Assembly (NCBI GenBank): GCA_903904005.1
Contig: CAIVAR010000032.1
Span: forward strand, 1 to 34,805
Reading direction: 5' to 3'
Origin: an uncultured Anaeromyxobacter sp.
Lineage (GTDB): Bacteria > Myxococcota > Myxococcia > Myxococcales > Anaeromyxobacteraceae
DNA length: 34,805 bases
Numbering within the stretch: the stretch's first letter is position 1; every line of letters begins with the position of its first letter. Position numbers and translations under genes: made by a program. The notes below the pieces were generated by a model, which ran no database searches, was not told the DNA's origin, and saw nothing but the letters and a program-made list of their open reading frames with translations. This document shows positions 10,001-18,434 of this stretch, piece after piece.

Positions 10001-13000
10001 CCTGGAGGGGTCGGCACAGTCGTCCACGGGCGGAGGGGGTGCCGGCGTCGGGTCCGGAGGCGGCGGATCCTGGCCGGGCAAGGACAGCGTCGCCTGGTTG
10101 CCGTAATAGACCCGGGCCTCGACCCCCTGCATGCGCACCTTCTCCGGCGCCACGCGCAGCGTGGCCTGGCCTTTTCCGGTGCGACCGTCGGCATCGGTGG
10201 CGCCCACGGTCACGGTCCACTCGCCCGCCCACTGCGGCTGGACGGCGGCGCGGGCGCCGGTGGCTCCCGTGGACCAGGAGAACGCATGCGGCGCTCGCCC
10301 GCCCTGCGCCCTCGCGTTCAGCGTGACGGACGTCCCGAAGGGCACGGCGCCGGTGGGTGCGTCGATGACCACCTTGAAGTCGGCCGGGGCGTCGGGCTTG
10401 GGGACGGGAGGCGTCGTGGGCGGCGGCGGCACCGGCGGCTTGACCACTCCACCGGCCGGCTTCAGGCGCACGGTCAACGTGGGGGCCTTGTCGAGGGCCC
10501 GCCCCAGCAGGACATCCCGCACATCGTCCTCGTAGCCCGGGGCCTTCACGGTCAGGCGGTAGCGCGCGCTCGGCACGCCGAAGACCATCGGGTTTCCGGC
10601 CGCCTGGGCCGGCTTCCCGACCCCCTCGTTGGGACGCAGGTCGCCGGTGGCCCCGTTCACGCCCTTCTTTGGGTCGGTCGCGTCGACCACCGCGACGGTG
10701 AGTTGCACCGGAGCGAGCTTCCTCAGGCTGTTGCGGTAGTCGTCGAGCTCGGCCTTTCGTCGGGCGGTGTGGAACACCGCGCGGTCCATCAGGGCCGGGT
10801 CGGGGCGGGAGGAGCCCGCATCGCGGAAGGGGCGAATCCACAGGTCGTGCGTGAACACCCGCTCGACGACGGGCAGATCGTCGGCATCGAGATCCGCCTT
10901 CGGCAGGAACTCCCGCTTGATCGCCAGCACCGCGTCGGCGCTGGCCTTGCGGGAGGCCGCGGTTTGCTGGGCCCAGGCCGAGGCGGCCTTGGTGTCGGCG
11001 TCCGGTCGGCCGACCAGGAAGAGGGTACCGGTCAGGTAGCGCTGGTTGCCGTCGCGCGCGCCAGCCGCGGGCAGGGAGGCGGCGAGGTCGTCGCGGGTCT
11101 TCAGCACCCCGCGGTAGGCGTCCAGGTACTTCTTGACCACCTGGGCGGCACGCAGGGTCTCGCTCTCCTTGGGTGCCTGGCCGAGGGCATTGCGCTTCGC
11201 GTCCCAGAGCCAGCCGATGAGCTGCTTCAGGTTGTTGGTGTCGACGTCGGCGTCGAGCGAGCGCAGAACCTGCGGCTCGATCTCGAGCGAGGCCGCGGCC
11301 TGCCTCAATTCCTGGAAGAGTTCGGGCAGCATGCCCGAGCCCAGGGCCTGCTCGGCCTGCTTGCGGGCCTCCAGCCGGTCGACGAGCTCGGTGAGGAAGG
11401 CGAGCTTGACCTCCTGCCAGCGCAAGGCGCGCTGCTGGCCGTAGCGCTCCATCAGGCGCGGGCCGACCGCCGGGTTGCTGGCCATCTCGTCGATGAGCGC
11501 GATGACCGGGTCCGCCGCCTCGAGGTTGCGCGCCAGGATGGCGTCCTGGGCCTCCCAGTCGGTCAACCCCGCCGCAGCGCTCCGGAAGGCGGCCATGTCG
11601 ATGCCGCCCCCGTCCCTCCGGGGGGTCTTCAGGCGCCGGTTCAGGTCGGCGATCTCGTCCTGACGCCGCTTCACGAACTCCGACAGGTCGACCCGCTTGC
11701 CCGTCCGCGGATGCTTCACGCTGACGAGCCGGTACACGCCGACCTTGGTCGTGGCCGTGGTCTCGACCTCGACGAGCTCGAACTTCGCGCCGTCGTAGGT
11801 GGTGTCGATGAAGAGCGACAGCTGCTCGCTCCAGTACAACGAGTACCCCGCCGAGTAGGCGGCCTTGGCCATGCCGTACGCGGCCTCGGGCAGGCCGGCG
11901 GGCGGGAAGATCGTCGTGACGACATCCCAGCCGGCCCGGAGCGTGTTCCCCATCATCGCGTTCTCGACCGCCGATCCGCCGGGGATGCGCCGGCGGAAGA
12001 GCTCGGTCGCGAAGCCCTCCCAGCCCTGCTGCGACCAGGCATCCCGGTAGGCCAGCATCTCGTCGGCGAGCCCGGTCACCGCCATGAGCTTCATGCCCTG
12101 CCGCGCGACCGCCACGGACTGCAGCTTCGTGTTCACCACCTGGTTGGCGGTCCGGATCCCCCGGGCCAGCTTCTCCTTCATCACGTTCAGGCGCTGCGTC
12201 TTCGCCACCGAGCTGCCCTTCACCAGGCTCTTGACCTCGGTCTCGAACTCGGCGAACTCGCCGTCGCCCCGGAGCTCGGAGAGGAGCGCGCCGTCGATGG
12301 TGTCGAGGATCTGGTTGGTTCCGTCGACGCCCTTCATCGTCTTCTCGGCGGCGCGGGCCGCCCGATCCATCACGTAGGCCTTGACCATCTGCAGCCGGGT
12401 CGGGTCGGGGTGGGCGCGCTGCGCGGCGAGCAGCTCCTCGACGAACTTCTTGTCCTTGAGGTCGTCCGCGCTCAGCGCCTTCACGCCGAAGCCCTTGCTC
12501 AACGACTGCAGCAGGCTTCGCACCTTGGCATTGTTGGTCCGGACGGACGTCGGGACGGGCATCGAGGTGCCGATGGCCTTCGTCTCGGCCTCGACCATGT
12601 CGATGAGGTCGACCATGTCCTGCCGCAGGACCTCGGCGTCCGCGTCGACCGGCTCTCCGCGGCGCTGCCGCTCGGCCAGTTCCCCCATCCTCCGGTCCAT
12701 CTCCTCGGTGCGAAGGCGGGAGCCTCGCTCCGCCGAATCCCACATCTCCCGACGAGCCTGGTCGTGGAAGGCCTTCACCGCAGCAGGGCTCACGGTGAGG
12801 CGCAGACGCTTGGATCCCGCGTCCCAGACCGTGGTCGGCGTGGCGCCCAGCGCCGAGGCGATCTCCCGGATCATCGCGTCGCGGCTCGCCTGGCTCTGCG
12901 GCTTGGCGTTGGCCAGCTCGGTGATGGTCCGGGCGAAGGCCGCCAGCTTGGGCGGCTTGTCGGGCGCTCCGATGCTCTCGACCTCCGCGGTGTAGCTGCG

Positions 13001-14287
13001 GTCGAGGTACTTCGCCGCCTTCACGATCGAGGTGGAGGCGTCGAAGATTCCCGACTTCGCGATGTCGTGGTCGAAGTGGCGGACCATCTCCATCGACAGG
13101 CCGGGCTGGGCCTGCCGCACCGGCTTGATGGTCTCCACGCCACGCGAATCGAGCAGGTCGCGCTCCTCGGAAAGGATGCGGGTCACTTCCTCGAAGGAGG
13201 CCGACCTCCGCGTGCCGCTGACCAGGTCGACGACCTCGTTGACCTTCATGTTCTTCTCGGCGTAGGCCATGCCGTGGCGACCGATGTAGACGTCGAGGCC
13301 GGCCTTGCCGTGCTGCGTGCTGACGGCATCCAGCGCCTTCTGGTCCAGGCCCGCCCGGCCTCGGATGATCTCCAGGTAGGCCTCCCGGAGCTCCTTCGAC
13401 AGCGCCTGGTCGTTGCAGACGAAGCTGAAGTCGATGTCGCCCGGAAACGTCAGCGCACGCGAGTCCTGCGTCGCCCACTTGCCGACGTGCGCGACGATCA
13501 GCTTCACGCCCTCGGCCGGCACCCGGCCCGAGAAGCGCTTCAGCGTCTCGTCGATGGCCGCCAGCGTCTGCTCCTTGCGCCACACGAGCAGGCGCTGCTC
13601 GACCAGCGTCCCGCCCTCGGGATAGGTCGCACCCAGGACCTTGCGCGCCAGGCCGGGCTCGGCGGCCTGGACCAGCGTCGACCGGACCTGGATCACCTCC
13701 GTCATCGAGCCCTTCATGGCGCCCAGCTCGGCGTAGAACTGGGACGCCGACCGGGTCCCGGTGCCCACCTCGTGGAGCATCGTTGCGATGCGGGCCTGGC
13801 GCTCGTTCATGCCCGCCTTGCGCAGCGAGTCGGTCACGTCGGCGAGTCCGGACCGGTTCAGCGGTGGGTTCCCGGGCCCGGGGTCCCCCGGTGGCGGCGC
13901 GTCGGCCGACCGCCTGGCGGTGAAGGGGGAGCTCTTCCCGGTCTTCGAGTCCTGGAAGGTCCCCTGGACGACCACGTTCCCGCCCGAGAGGTCCGGCCTG
14001 CCCTTCCAGACCTGCTTGTGGCTCTCGGAGGTGATCCCGCTCCGGATCAGGAAGAACTCGTCGACGCTGACACTGCCGGTGAATCGCCCCCTGTCGGAGG
14101 CCGTCTTTCCGACGAATTCGCCCTGGATGTTCCCGTCGGGCGTGGCCGTGTCGATGCGGAACTTCCCGCCCGCCTTCCCCTGCCCCTTCCATTCCCACTC
14201 TCCGGAGACCAGCGTCTGGAGATTGACCGGGTCCGCCGCCATCGCCGCGGCGGGGAGCAGGAACGCGAGCAGGAGCGCCCGCATCAC
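7046..14287 (-). CDS. Giant secreted multidomain protein with PKD/Ig-like repeats
   Basis: 2413 residues. There is a signal peptide (MMRALLLAFLLPAAAMA), then a beta-rich N-terminal domain (about 20-126). A long mostly helical region (about 145-1200) contains HVGKWATQDSRALTFPGDID (about 267-286) and LDVYI (331-335), which together look like a nucleotidyltransferase-type Asp triad. A carboxypeptidase-regulatory-like beta domain and Pro-rich linker (about 1210-1300) follow. PKD/Ig-like domains lie at about 1305-1380, 1545-1620, 1665-1740 and 1750-1832. Next are a helical repeat region resembling TPR (about 1835-2015), a Pro-Val linker (about 2165-2180) and a terminal beta domain (about 2184-2300) containing ITMIRTYHWNDGRG and VDLPAGTYTVVDS. 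A C-terminal beta domain ends the chain. The start ATG overlaps the stop of the upstream lipoprotein gene (ATGA), implying translational coupling. It probably acts as a surface or periplasmic scaffold; the true activity is unknown. Confidence 0.88.
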   Translation of the reverse strand: MMRALLLAFLLPAAAMAADPVNLQTLVSGEWEWKGQGKAGGKFRIDTATPDGNIQGEFVGKTASDRGRFTGSVSVDEFFLIRSGITSESHKQVWKGRPDLSGGNVVVQGTFQDSKTGKSSPFTARRSADAPPPGDPGPGNPPLNRSGLADVTDSLRKAGMNERQARIATMLHEVGTGTRSASQFYAELGAMKGSMTEVIQVRSTLVQAAEPGLARKVLGATYPEGGTLVEQRLLVWRKEQTLAAIDETLKRFSGRVPAEGVKLIVAHVGKWATQDSRALTFPGDIDFSFVCNDQALSKELREAYLEIIRGRAGLDQKALDAVSTQHGKAGLDVYIGRHGMAYAEKNMKVNEVVDLVSGTRRSASFEEVTRILSEERDLLDSRGVETIKPVRQAQPGLSMEMVRHFDHDIAKSGIFDASTSIVKAAKYLDRSYTAEVESIGAPDKPPKLAAFARTITELANAKPQSQASRDAMIREIASALGATPTTVWDAGSKRLRLTVSPAAVKAFHDQARREMWDSAERGSRLRTEEMDRRMGELAERQRRGEPVDADAEVLRQDMVDLIDMVEAETKAIGTSMPVPTSVRTNNAKVRSLLQSLSKGFGVKALSADDLKDKKFVEELLAAQRAHPDPTRLQMVKAYVMDRAARAAEKTMKGVDGTNQILDTIDGALLSELRGDGEFAEFETEVKSLVKGSSVAKTQRLNVMKEKLARGIRTANQVVNTKLQSVAVARQGMKLMAVTGLADEMLAYRDAWSQQGWEGFATELFRRRIPGGSAVENAMMGNTLRAGWDVVTTIFPPAGLPEAAYGMAKAAYSAGYSLYWSEQLSLFIDTTYDGAKFELVEVETTATTKVGVYRLVSVKHPRTGKRVDLSEFVKRRQDEIADLNRRLKTPRRDGGGIDMAAFRSAAAGLTDWEAQDAILARNLEAADPVIALIDEMASNPAVGPRLMERYGQQRALRWQEVKLAFLTELVDRLEARKQAEQALGSGMLPELFQELRQAAASLEIEPQVLRSLDADVDTNNLKQLIGWLWDAKRNALGQAPKESETLRAAQVVKKYLDAYRGVLKTRDDLAASLPAAGARDGNQRYLTGTLFLVGRPDADTKAASAWAQQTAASRKASADAVLAIKREFLPKADLDADDLPVVERVFTHDLWIRPFRDAGSSRPDPALMDRAVFHTARRKAELDDYRNSLRKLAPVQLTVAVVDATDPKKGVNGATGDLRPNEGVGKPAQAAGNPMVFGVPSARYRLTVKAPGYEDDVRDVLLGRALDKAPTLTVRLKPAGGVVKPPVPPPPTTPPVPKPDAPADFKVVIDAPTGAVPFGTSVTLNARAQGGRAPHAFSWSTGATGARAAVQPQWAGEWTVTVGATDADGRTGKGQATLRVAPEKVRMQGVEARVYYGNQATLSLPGQDPPPPDPTPAPPPPVDDCADPSRRRTPFDDCGPVTITKSVSTANQKAVVLPTAIPPSGPPPAASPPAPAPAAAKGSAPKRVVWQSDPVVTFAPPTSADGRTKVIYSRMGPVKLWCEIQKEIEGVFHTVGECEQQTVQVVAPRFSVQFTPPEGQGRLGQEVRLRVNSDPPIPDPIVDFRWQEPGTSNRSELTPNAREIAFTVKDGRPLVLKTIARVPHHGDTIAEVSATYTGLGWTVSAKVVEPGNRPMMWDPAKVGLVPVPKGQYATHERVSLRAEVQGAAPAVVRWNWTVNEGSTISSNVSQTPTVSRSGPGSIEARVEARDGEGVLLGTADVAVNVIEVSDKPPAPVDPVVRLTASGARVDAGQPVTFSAEASSGKPPYRYAWQGADGQGAQARIASARAGRQTVTVVVTDGQGRTATASTVVEIAVNVAEVQQGYGKTVQAKLDEVRQASAQKEFRRALEIAQAWRQSTRLDAYADKELSQQEEWARKWAAQKDQQIGLMRVAADKVAQHDYAGALKTYEEAFANSQITFNGSEPEYREAAKLRNDAFERQRRLEAIVGHVRDAAENREPYYAQLHVLTPALGNCDEAIGLQPENAQFKRWRELIVARMNQAQQAQAPAGSGPVTPQVGAYRVNGSQTFRLSSLSGTSMKVDQWQGGEPEPPKSRGAYYGSGTVKRAEGNTWRGVLPDVAGYCCGNNMEVELKFKSPTVFQIVRFRLWPLGGARPPDGSGWRGGGDAEWKMVGAPEATGAAPAPAPAPVPVPVPVPVPAAAAAGPVFDNCNTGGVYNKPSRPTAFTLGSSHRITMIRTYHWNDGRGATSPGTIALQGPGGRTYGPWQARGTAGQGGVPNANWIVSPDVDLPAGTYTVVDSNPASWSQNGGSQGSGHTRVEGLPLAGSPAPPPQAPPAKASAPARVMAEITNRSSKPVHVFPSGQTFGPGNRFSAGEMRRVQVEIPASGSITFNAGRDGIVRVRKAWNGDPDSPSRVPVVIYDEPEQLIITTGLR
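7758..7811 (-). repeat. GGTACC hexamer array (coding)
   Basis: Five exact tandem copies of the self-complementary hexamer GGTACC (7758-7787) are followed by GGTGCC and three GGGGCC units. In the gene they encode a Pro-Val then Pro-Ala linker. The repeat length keeps frame, so slippage would only change linker length. Confidence 0.95.
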
Positions 14288-15507
14288 AGAACCGTCCGGA
14301 CCTGGAGGTAGGTTCGCTTGCCCGCCTTCACGACCACGTCCTTCAGGGTCTCCTTGGACACGACCCGGCCGGCGGAATCCATGTGGACGACCTCGATCTG
14401 CTGCTTCCCGGCGGGCACGTGGGCGTGTCCGATCCGGATCTGGGAGGCGATGGTGTTCCAGGCACGCGTATCGGTCTCGCCGGCCCCGGCGTCCCCGCCG
14501 TTCAGGTACCGGACCGTGGCCCGTGCGAGGGCCCGTTGCCGGAGCGAACCGGACGGATCCTCGAGGAGCGCCTTCGCGAGGGACGACATGTCCATTGCCA
14601 GCTGCACGGGAGACTCCTTGCCCTTCACGACGAGGCGGGAGGCGACGATCCGGTGCGGGTCCTGCGCGAACGTCGGGCGGGCGTAGGAGATGGTGTCGGT
14701 CCGCCTGCCCGCGGCCGAGGCGGCTGCCACCTGTGCCCAGACCGGCTCTCCGCCCACCGCCTGCACGGCGGCCACGGCCTCGGCCCAGGAGGCCTGGCGC
14801 GCTTGCGCTTCCACGCGCGGGGCGGGGCCGTTGTAGTGGATCAGGACGATCTCTCCCTCCCCCTTCTTCATGGGCGTGGCGAGGGCCTTCGGATCCACCT
14901 GCTGCGCCTTCGCGGGATCCTTGGCGGCCACGGACCTGGCCTGCTTCGCCGCTGCAGCGGCGTCGGCCGTCAGTCCGGCGTCCTCGTTCACGAGTTGCTG
15001 GAGGACGGCCACGAGGAGTTCTCCCTGCATCGGCATGGCGGCGGTGCCCCCCTGGAGCGCCTTCAGGTAGGTCCCGGCCTTGCGGGCCTCGACCACGGCG
15101 ACCTCGGGCTGGCTCAGGAACAGGTCGTTGACCGCGCGGAGGAGGTGGATGAGGAGTCGCTCGTAGGCGGGGCCGGAGTACTCCAGGGAGGCCGGCGTCG
15201 AACCCGCCGGGGCGCCCGCCACCTTCGTCCGCGGGATGACCTCCTTCATCCTCGCCTCGGCCTGCGAGAGCGTCGCGTTGCTCTCGGAGTACTGGCTCGC
15301 GAAGTGGAGGGACGCGCCCTTGTCGAGGAGGACCAGCACCTGACCCGACCTGGCGTACTCGGCGTCCATGTCCCTCTCGAGCCCCTCGAGTGGGGACGCC
15401 GCGTCACCGCTCGCGACGGTGTCGCTCCGGTCCTTCTTCTGGTCGGCGGAGGAGGTCGCGCACGCCGTGGAGAGGACCATCAGGACGACGAGTGAGCGCT
15501 TCACCAT
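14284..15507 (-). CDS. COG3014-like outer-membrane lipoprotein
   Basis: 407 residues from the ATG at 15507, chosen for the GGAGG 6 nt upstream and the lipoprotein signal MVKRSLVVLMVLSTAC (lipobox STAC, Cys16). The first half contains helical TPR-like segments. YSGPAYERLLIHLLRAVNDL followed by VVEARKAGTYL matches the signature of the COG3014 family (pYeG.pyErvl.h..kAlnyL...d...A.VEaRra). The C-terminal half is a beta-rich domain of about 170 residues with SQIRIGHAHVPAGKQQIEVV. COG3014 proteins are uncharacterised and often sit with lipoproteins of the LpoB/CsgG type. The stop codon overlaps the ATG of the giant PKD protein (ATGA), so the two are translationally coupled. They may form one envelope complex (inference). 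Confidence 0.82.
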   Translation of the reverse strand: MVKRSLVVLMVLSTACATSSADQKKDRSDTVASGDAASPLEGLERDMDAEYARSGQVLVLLDKGASLHFASQYSESNATLSQAEARMKEVIPRTKVAGAPAGSTPASLEYSGPAYERLLIHLLRAVNDLFLSQPEVAVVEARKAGTYLKALQGGTAAMPMQGELLVAVLQQLVNEDAGLTADAAAAAKQARSVAAKDPAKAQQVDPKALATPMKKGEGEIVLIHYNGPAPRVEAQARQASWAEAVAAVQAVGGEPVWAQVAAASAAGRRTDTISYARPTFAQDPHRIVASRLVVKGKESPVQLAMDMSSLAKALLEDPSGSLRQRALARATVRYLNGGDAGAGETDTRAWNTIASQIRIGHAHVPAGKQQIEVVHMDSAGRVVSKETLKDVVVKAGKRTYLQVRTVL

Positions 15508-15599
15508 CGTGCGCCTCCGGTCCGGCGGGCGAGTCGTTCTGCGCGCTGGAGCGTCGCCCCCACGCGCTCCTTCTTCAAGGCTCTCGGATTCTAGAGTGA

Positions 15600-15619
15600 T
15601 CCGGCCTGAAGTTGCCGGA
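15600..15619 (-). terminator. Stem-loop directly after a stop codon (possible weak terminator)
   Basis: Arms TCCGGC and GCCGGA are separated by 8 nt, placed right behind the TAG of the 205-residue secreted-protein gene. No T-run follows, so it may be an RNA-processing or stabilising hairpin rather than an intrinsic terminator. Confidence 0.35.
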
Positions 15620-16237
15620 CTATGCCCCGAACGGGGCGCAACGCTCCGACTTCCCCGGGAGTCGCCTCGCGAAGACGTCCACCCGGGGCTCCTGGAAATC
15701 GTTCGCGATGCCCGTCCTCGGGGGTCGCGGCAAGGACACGGCGACGATCCGCAGGCACCAGCGCACCTTGCCGTCGCGAAGGACCGTCGCCCCTCCGGCC
15801 GGGAGGCGCGCGATCTCCTTGCCGCGCTGCAGGATCGGAAGCCGAGGCGCACCCGCCGGATCGGCCGCTGGCGTGCCGAGAGACGCCCCCGCGACGAGAA
15901 GGGCTCCCGGCCGGAAGTTCGTGCCGAGGACCCACCGTGCCGGCCCCTCCTCGGGGCCGATCTCGATCCGGCGGGAGGGCCCCTCCGGATGCAGGCGAAC
16001 CGTCGCCGTGAGCGACATGCCCTCCAGTTCCGGTGGACCGGCCGGGTCCGGCCACCGCGCGATGCGGATCTCCGCGGAATCCAGGACGAGGGTGACCTCC
16101 TTGCCGGCCGTGACCTGCCTCCTCACCGTGCCGGTCGCACCGGAGACGGGTACGCCGGTCGTCTCGAGCGGGCCACCTCCTGGACCGGGGCCCGCCGCGT
16201 CGGCGATCAGGAGCGCGGCGAGGAGAGCCGCCTTCAC
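15620..16237 (-). CDS. Small secreted protein of unknown function
   Basis: 205 residues from a GTG at 16237 that overlaps the TGA of the metalloprotease gene (GTGA), a typical coupling arrangement. The N-terminus VKAALLAALLIADAAG is a signal peptide. The mature part appears all-beta (VRRQVTAGKEVTLVLDSAEI; SLTATVRLHPEG; RIEIGPEEGPARWVLG), with a conserved-looking Cys in VRWCLRIVAV and another near the C-terminus (ERCAPFGA), possibly one disulfide. I do not recognise a family. The coupling to the zincin gene suggests a partner, inhibitor or co-exported factor of that protease, but this is inference. Confidence 0.75.
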   Translation of the reverse strand: MKAALLAALLIADAAGPGPGGGPLETTGVPVSGATGTVRRQVTAGKEVTLVLDSAEIRIARWPDPAGPPELEGMSLTATVRLHPEGPSRRIEIGPEEGPARWVLGTNFRPGALLVAGASLGTPAADPAGAPRLPILQRGKEIARLPAGGATVLRDGKVRWCLRIVAVSLPRPPRTGIANDFQEPRVDVFARRLPGKSERCAPFGA

Positions 16238-18330
16238 CGGGCCCCGTTCCCCTGCCGCAGGGCCTCGAAGTAGCTCGGCGGCGGAGCTTCCTCCTTGATC
16301 CTCCGGAGCGTGTGGTCGGCGAAGGGGGCCAGCGGTGACCGCATCGCGGCGGTCGGCTCCGAGCGGATGAAGCCCTCCACCCAGTTCTTCTCGCCCTGGA
16401 AGGGGAACTTGAGGTTCGCCCAGTCGTTGTAGTCCTTCAGCACGAAGTACACGTTGCGGACGGGCCGCGCCCTCATGGGCGCGAGGACGAGCGAGTTGCC
16501 GTCGTCGAGCCTCCCGTTGTCGTTGAAGTCGACCCATCGCCCGCGTCGACCGAGCCCACCGGTCTCGCTCACACTCGCCTCGTTGATGGACGCACCCGTC
16601 CCGTCCGAGAAGTCCATCCGGAAGACGCGCGGGTCGTCGCACGGCCCGGCCTCGAGCAGGCAGTCGTCCGTGGGCTTGTCGAAGTTCCAGTACGCGAAGC
16701 GGTCGCCGGCCGTCGCCGTCGCCGGGTTGGAAAGCCCCTGGAGCTGGTACAGGTAGTTCATGATCGAGAAGTAGTTGGGCTTGTAGTTGAGCGGCTCGTT
16801 CCCGCCGTGCTCCAGCCCGAGGTTGTGCCCGAACTCGTGCATGAGGGTGGCGGCCTGGGAGTTCACCAGCTTGTTCAGCATGGCTGCGGGCTCCGTGCGA
16901 AAGCCCCATCCTCCCAGCGAGACGAGCAGGCTCGGCCCCACGAGGTCCGCCAGGCCCGAGGAGCCATCGGCGCCGCTGGGGTTCTGCGTGCTCCCGAAGA
17001 GCACATAGTGGAAGATGCCGCGCCGCCGGACCTCCATGTACCGTGCCTTGTAGGCGAGGAGGTCCCCCTCGCACCCTTCCTCCCGCGGGAAGGTGATGCA
17101 CCTCGAGAAGGGGACCGTAGCGTCCCGCTGGCCCAGGTCGTAGCTGCCCGGGAAGCGGTCCCCGGCGTCGAAGTGCAGGTGGATCTGGCGCCCCTTGAAC
17201 TTGGCGACGACGATGTCCAGCGCTTCCTTCCTCGGGATGATCCCGGGGTCGGTGCTGGCCATCGCGTCGAGTTCGAGGAAGACGTCTTTCTGGCCGGTCC
17301 GTGCCCCCATCGCCCAGAGGTCCATTCCGGCGAAGGTCCCGCCCCGCGTCTCGGCCGAGTCGGGAATGCCGTCACCGTCGGCGTCCACGGCCCCGGGCTC
17401 GACGTCGTTCGGCCCACCGGGCGTGGAGAACTCCACCTGCCGCCAGTCCGCCGCCGTGCGGGTGACGGCCTGGTTCGGGCGCCTGGCCAGCGCGACGTTG
17501 TAGACCGGCATGGCGACGGGGAACGATGGGGCGTTGAGTCCGTTCCACCATCCCGTCGTGGTCGGGACGATGTCGCTGGACCCGAAACGGACGAAGTCGA
17601 CCGTGGCGCCGGACTTGACCAGCTCGACGAACCCGGAGCCCTTCCAGTAGGGCACGTTCCCGTTCGCGTCGGCCACGTGGACGAGCATGCGACCGTCATA
17701 GTTGGGGCTCCCCGGGACCTTCCCGGCGACGACCGCATACGCGCCGGCCGGGATCCTCAGGAACGGAAGCGGGAAGTTGCCCCAGATGAGCGTGTTGCCC
17801 GTGGCGGCATCGACCGCGGGCGCCCGGAGAACGTAGGCGGAGAGGTCAACCTCGGCCGCCGTGCCGTTGTAGATCTCCACCCAGGCGGGATAGTCCACCT
17901 TGTTCCAGCTCCCCACCTCGCTGATGACCAGGTCGGCCATGGCCACGAGCGGCTTGCAGTCCACGGTCGGGTGCTGGAAGAGGAGTCGCGCCCCGCCGAC
18001 GGTGGCGCTCACCGTCTTCACCTCGGCGACCGTCGAGGTGAGGTCGGACGTCGCGATGCCGCTCGCGTCCGTCACCGCGCTCGAGGGGGTCAGGGTGTTC
18101 CCTTCGCCCGAGGCCTGGAAGACCACCGCGACCCCTGGCACCGGCGCGCCGTTCCCGTCACGGACCGTGACCGTCAACGGTTCGACCGAGTAGCCGTCCG
18201 CGAGGGAGAGCCCGTCGTCGACATCCAGGGTCGAGGTGAAGGCCGAGGGCGAGGTGCTGCTGCCCCCTCCGCATGCGGTGGCGAGGGCGATCAGGAGAAC
18301 CAGGTGCCGCAAGCTCGATGGTTGGGCCAT
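16234..18330 (-). CDS. Zincin-type metalloprotease lipoprotein with Big-1 and lamin-tail domains
   Basis: 698 residues from the ATG at 18330, the start that gives a lipoprotein signal (LVLLIALATAC). After the lipobox comes a Ser-rich linker, then a Big-1-like Ig domain (about 33-115; TVTVRDGNGAPVPGVAVVF). A lamin-tail (LTD) domain follows (about 130-275; DLVISEVG, then AWVEIYNGT, then VDLSAYVLR). A calcium-loop-like segment, DADGDGIPDSAE, lies near residue 315. The catalytic part has HEFGHNLGLEH, i.e. H498, E499, H502 and H508 with G505. A likely Met-turn, SIMNY (M524), makes this a metzincin-like zinc protease tethered to the envelope. It is first in the minus-strand operon, and its stop overlaps the next gene's GTG. 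LTD and Ig domains usually provide adhesion to substrate or partner. Confidence 0.88.
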   Translation of the reverse strand: MAQPSSLRHLVLLIALATACGGGSSTSPSAFTSTLDVDDGLSLADGYSVEPLTVTVRDGNGAPVPGVAVVFQASGEGNTLTPSSAVTDASGIATSDLTSTVAEVKTVSATVGGARLLFQHPTVDCKPLVAMADLVISEVGSWNKVDYPAWVEIYNGTAAEVDLSAYVLRAPAVDAATGNTLIWGNFPLPFLRIPAGAYAVVAGKVPGSPNYDGRMLVHVADANGNVPYWKGSGFVELVKSGATVDFVRFGSSDIVPTTTGWWNGLNAPSFPVAMPVYNVALARRPNQAVTRTAADWRQVEFSTPGGPNDVEPGAVDADGDGIPDSAETRGGTFAGMDLWAMGARTGQKDVFLELDAMASTDPGIIPRKEALDIVVAKFKGRQIHLHFDAGDRFPGSYDLGQRDATVPFSRCITFPREEGCEGDLLAYKARYMEVRRRGIFHYVLFGSTQNPSGADGSSGLADLVGPSLLVSLGGWGFRTEPAAMLNKLVNSQAATLMHEFGHNLGLEHGGNEPLNYKPNYFSIMNYLYQLQGLSNPATATAGDRFAYWNFDKPTDDCLLEAGPCDDPRVFRMDFSDGTGASINEASVSETGGLGRRGRWVDFNDNGRLDDGNSLVLAPMRARPVRNVYFVLKDYNDWANLKFPFQGEKNWVEGFIRSEPTAAMRSPLAPFADHTLRRIKEEAPPPSYFEALRQGNGAR

Positions 18331-18335
18331 GAACC

Positions 18336-18341
18336 AGCCTA
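18336..18341 (-). promoter_or_regulatory. Putative -10 element TAGGCT 5 nt before the metalloprotease ATG
   Basis: Minus-strand TAGGCT ends 5 nt before the ATG at 18330, and no Shine-Dalgarno sequence is present. The same hexamer sits 8 nt before the glycosyltransferase ATG at 29033 and 5 nt before the membrane-protein ATG at 7037. This fits short-leader or leaderless initiation. Confidence 0.35.
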
Positions 18342-18434
18342 GCCACTTCGTGGCCCGCTGGACGGCGCCCGCTCGGGTATCCACCGAGGACAGACCCTTC
18401 CGGGCCAGCGCACGAAGGTGCCGCAGGTGAGGGA

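Noticed and set aside
7073-14311. A 2412-codon open frame on the plus strand opposite the giant PKD gene
   Set aside because: It is the antisense shadow of a GC-rich gene with strong third-position bias. The translation is low-complexity Arg/Leu/Gly with no domains, and the minus frame has a signal peptide and recognisable repeats.
15575-15615. ECF-type promoter (AACTT ... TCTAGA) before the COG3014 lipoprotein
   Set aside because: Spacing is about 13 nt rather than the usual 16 or so, and the first half belongs to the hairpin after the preceding gene.
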